From Bifidobacterium phasiani (GTDB lineage: Bacteria; Actinomycetota; Actinomycetes; Actinomycetales; Bifidobacteriaceae), in the NCBI RefSeq assembly GCF_019331775.1, contig NZ_JAHBBD010000002.1, positions 124,001 to 188,000 on the forward strand: 64,000 nucleotides of DNA, read 5' to 3'. The translations under genes were made by a program, and so were the position numbers. Under the pieces are notes generated by a model. That model was not told the origin of the DNA. It did not search any database and saw only the letters and a list, made by a program, of their open reading frames with translations. This document shows, in pieces, positions 62,252 to 64,000 of this stretch (within the stretch, counting starts at the first letter, position 1; each line of letters begins with the position of its first letter).

Positions 62252-63286
62252 CTAGGCCGAAGGCGCCGCCCCCATCGACCCCCGTCGCAGGTACTTCGAG
62301 GGAATCAGCTCGACGACGCCCTCGTCGCCGCGTCGCCCCTCGATGGCCTCGACGAGCAGGTCGACGGCGCGGCCGCACGACGAGAACGGCAGCATCGGGA
62401 TCTCGTCCAGCGGGCGCACCATCGTGGCCGCGTTGCCGAACGTGCCCAGCGCCAGGATCGAGACGTCCTCCGGCACGCCCATCCCCCGCGAATAGCAGTA
62501 GCCGACGATGTTGTTCAGCTGACCCAGGCTGCACTGCCCGAAGATGACGGTCGGCGCCGGGTCGAGCGCGAAGGCGCGCTCCATCGACGCCGACACGGCG
62601 TCCATGGTCCGCCCGACCGAGGGGATGAACTCCACCGCCATCCCGCACTCGGCCGCACGCGCGAACACCGAGTCGCGCGTCCTGATCAGATAGTTCGACC
62701 CGTTGTCGTAGGCGTCGCCCTGGTCGCCCACCAGCAGCGCGCGGCGATGCCCCAGCCGGACCGCGCGGTCGACCGCCCACCGGCCCATCAGCTCGAAGTC
62801 CAGGTCGACGCACAGCACGCCGTCCGTCTCGCGCGGGATGCCGATCGACACGACGGGAACCCGGCACAGCCGGGCGCACGCCACGCGCGGGTCGTCGAGC
62901 GTGACGTCCAGCAGCAGCACGCCGTCGACCAGGCCGCTGTCGGCCATGCGCATCAGGTCCTCGGTCTCGTCCTCCCCCATCAGCAGCAGCACGTCGTAGC
63001 CGTAGCGGCGGGCCCGCTGCGCCACGGCGAAGAAGAACGCCGAATAGTTCGTGTAGTCCGTGTACTCGTGCATCGGCGAGCTCAGCGCCACGATGTTGGT
63101 CCGCTCTCCGCGCAGCATGCGCGCCCCCGCGTTGGGGAAATACCCGAGCTCGCGGGCGGCCCGCAGCACCCTGAGCTTGGTCTCCGGCCTCACCGACCGC
63201 TTGCCGCTCATCACGTACGACACCGTGCTGATGGCGACCCCGGCGCGCTCCGCGACATCCTTGATACCGGCCACACGTACTCCCAT
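62252..63286 (-). CDS. LacI-family transcriptional regulator (344 aa)
   Basis: A LacI/GalR-type repressor encoded just upstream of, and in the same direction as, the ABC/xylosidase/glucosidase operon. The HTH is VAGIKDVAERAGVAISTVS, the hinge FPNAGARMLRGERT, and the effector domain ends LPFSSCGRAVDLLVEAIEG. ATG at 63286 has GGGAG upstream; an ATG six codons earlier is possible. The twin operators at 62109 and 62164 lie between its stop and the operon. Confidence 0.92.
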   Translation of the reverse strand: MGVRVAGIKDVAERAGVAISTVSYVMSGKRSVRPETKLRVLRAARELGYFPNAGARMLRGERTNIVALSSPMHEYTDYTNYSAFFFAVAQRARRYGYDVLLLMGEDETEDLMRMADSGLVDGVLLLDVTLDDPRVACARLCRVPVVSIGIPRETDGVLCVDLDFELMGRWAVDRAVRLGHRRALLVGDQGDAYDNGSNYLIRTRDSVFARAAECGMAVEFIPSVGRTMDAVSASMERAFALDPAPTVIFGQCSLGQLNNIVGYCYSRGMGVPEDVSILALGTFGNAATMVRPLDEIPMLPFSSCGRAVDLLVEAIEGRRGDEGVVELIPSKYLRRGSMGAAPSA

Positions 63287-63636
63287 GTCCGCACACTCCC
63301 GCATGCACGAGGCTGCGGCTTGCCCATTCCATCGTAGCGGCAGGCGGGCTCCGCGGGGACGACCGGGACCCGCCCCGCAACCCCTTCGGGCAGCCTACGC
63401 CCGGCGGCCGATGCCGCGGCGGCCCGCTTGTTCACGCGAGGCACTATCGTGTGGTAGGGTCCGGCGAGGCGCCGCGGCCCGGCCGAATGCGGCGGCGACC
63501 GCGCGGAATCCGCGGCGGCATCGCGGCGGCGAGCCGCCGGACGTCCGCGGTCGCGATCGCGGACAGGGCCACGGACGCGGCCACACAGACAGGCATAGCA
63601 GACAGGCAGACAAACAGAAGGGCGAAAGGGCATCGC
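63287..63636. other. Divergent intergenic region, LacI and DedA genes
   Basis: A 350-bp GC-rich gap without a supported gene. A short AGACAGGCA-type repeat lies at about 63588-63615. No convincing promoter was found. Confidence 0.4.
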
Positions 63637-64000
63637 ATGGGGTTTGTGAATTTCATCGTCGAGCTGTTGAAGGACCCGCGCGCGGCGATCGCCGGGTGGA
63701 TCGCGATGGGCGTCGCGCCGACGCTCGGCTTCATCTTCCTGATCGTCTTCATCGAAACCGGCGTGGTGTTCTTCCCGTTCCTGCCGGGCGACTCGCTGCT
63801 GTTCGCGGCCGGCTTCTTCGCCGCCCCCGACGCGACGACCGGTGAGGCGGCGCTGCCGCTGATGTTCCTGCTGCCGGTGGTCTGGTGCGCGCCGATCATC
63901 GGCGACCAGTGCAACTACTTCATCGGCCACTTCTTCGGCCGCCGCATCATCGAGTCCGGCAAGGTCAAGGCGCTGACGCCGGAGCGCCTGGCCAAAACCG
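63637..64000 (+). CDS. DedA-family membrane protein (partial, cut by window end)
   Basis: The first 121 codons of a DedA/SNARE-associated family protein, likely a lipid flippase or transporter for undecaprenyl phosphate or related lipids. Family features are ETGVVFFPFLPGDSLLFAAG, then GDQCNYFIGHFFGRR. Two to three membrane segments are seen so far. ATG at 63637 follows GGCGAAAGGG. The rest lies beyond the window. Confidence 0.9.
   Translation, partial: MGFVNFIVELLKDPRAAIAGWIAMGVAPTLGFIFLIVFIETGVVFFPFLPGDSLLFAAGFFAAPDATTGEAALPLMFLLPVVWCAPIIGDQCNYFIGHFFGRRIIESGKVKALTPERLAKT

Overview
The window is high-GC actinobacterial DNA, most likely from a Bifidobacterium of the high-GC clade found in animal guts. 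This rests on gene content rather than on a marker gene: many small glycoside-hydrolase loci, each with its own LacI or AraC regulator, GPH-type sugar symporters, sortase-type LPxTG pilins, and AAAGGAG-type ribosome binding sites. No rRNA, tRNA, prophage, integrase, intact insertion sequence or CRISPR array was seen.

Layout. 1-6.3 kb: two paralogous LacI regulators (169-1194 and 5308-6336) flank a TatD-type nuclease and a GH51 arabinofuranosidase. 6.4-14 kb: a GH31 glycosidase, a GH27 alpha-galactosidase, an AraC regulator and a GH127 beta-L-arabinofuranosidase. 14.2-19 kb: a membrane-anchored protein of unknown function and a heterodimeric ABC exporter. 19.3-22 kb: an aldo/keto reductase and an HSL-type esterase. 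22-23.9 kb: a gene-poor stretch with tandem repeats, two matching gene-end remnants and one copy of a large palindromic element. 23.9-29.6 kb: two near-duplicate GPH sugar transporters, an AraC regulator and a GH35 beta-galactosidase. 29.7-36.1 kb: housekeeping and odd genes (metG, AbiEi-like, LRV-like, rsmI, Nudix-like, and a zinc-type macrodomain gene whose sirtuin part is broken). 36.1-43 kb: an HTH/coiled-coil protein and two pilus subunits without a sortase; the large one carries a ten-G tract near its start. 43.4-50.6 kb: an ABC sugar importer operon ending in a glycogen-debranching-like glycosidase, with a divergent LacI gene. 50.6-54.6 kb: short CACAATGTG palindromes, an NmrA-like oxidoreductase, two more copies of the large palindromic element, an aldo/keto reductase and an esterase. 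54.7-63.3 kb: an ABC importer, alpha-xylosidase and GH1 beta-glucosidase operon with its LacI regulator, consistent with use of xyloglucan oligosaccharides or isoprimeverose. The window ends inside a DedA-family gene.

Working together: the glycosidases would cut arabinose, galactose, xylose and glucose from plant cell-wall glycans (arabinan, arabinogalactan, extensin-type arabinosides, xyloglucan). The two ABC importers and two GPH symporters bring the oligosaccharides in. Operator-like palindromes beside most regulators suggest each locus is controlled by its own sugar. The main items for follow-up are the 180-bp palindromic repeat family, the CACAATGTG motif family, the phase-variation-type G tract in the pilus gene, and the broken macrodomain-sirtuin fusion.
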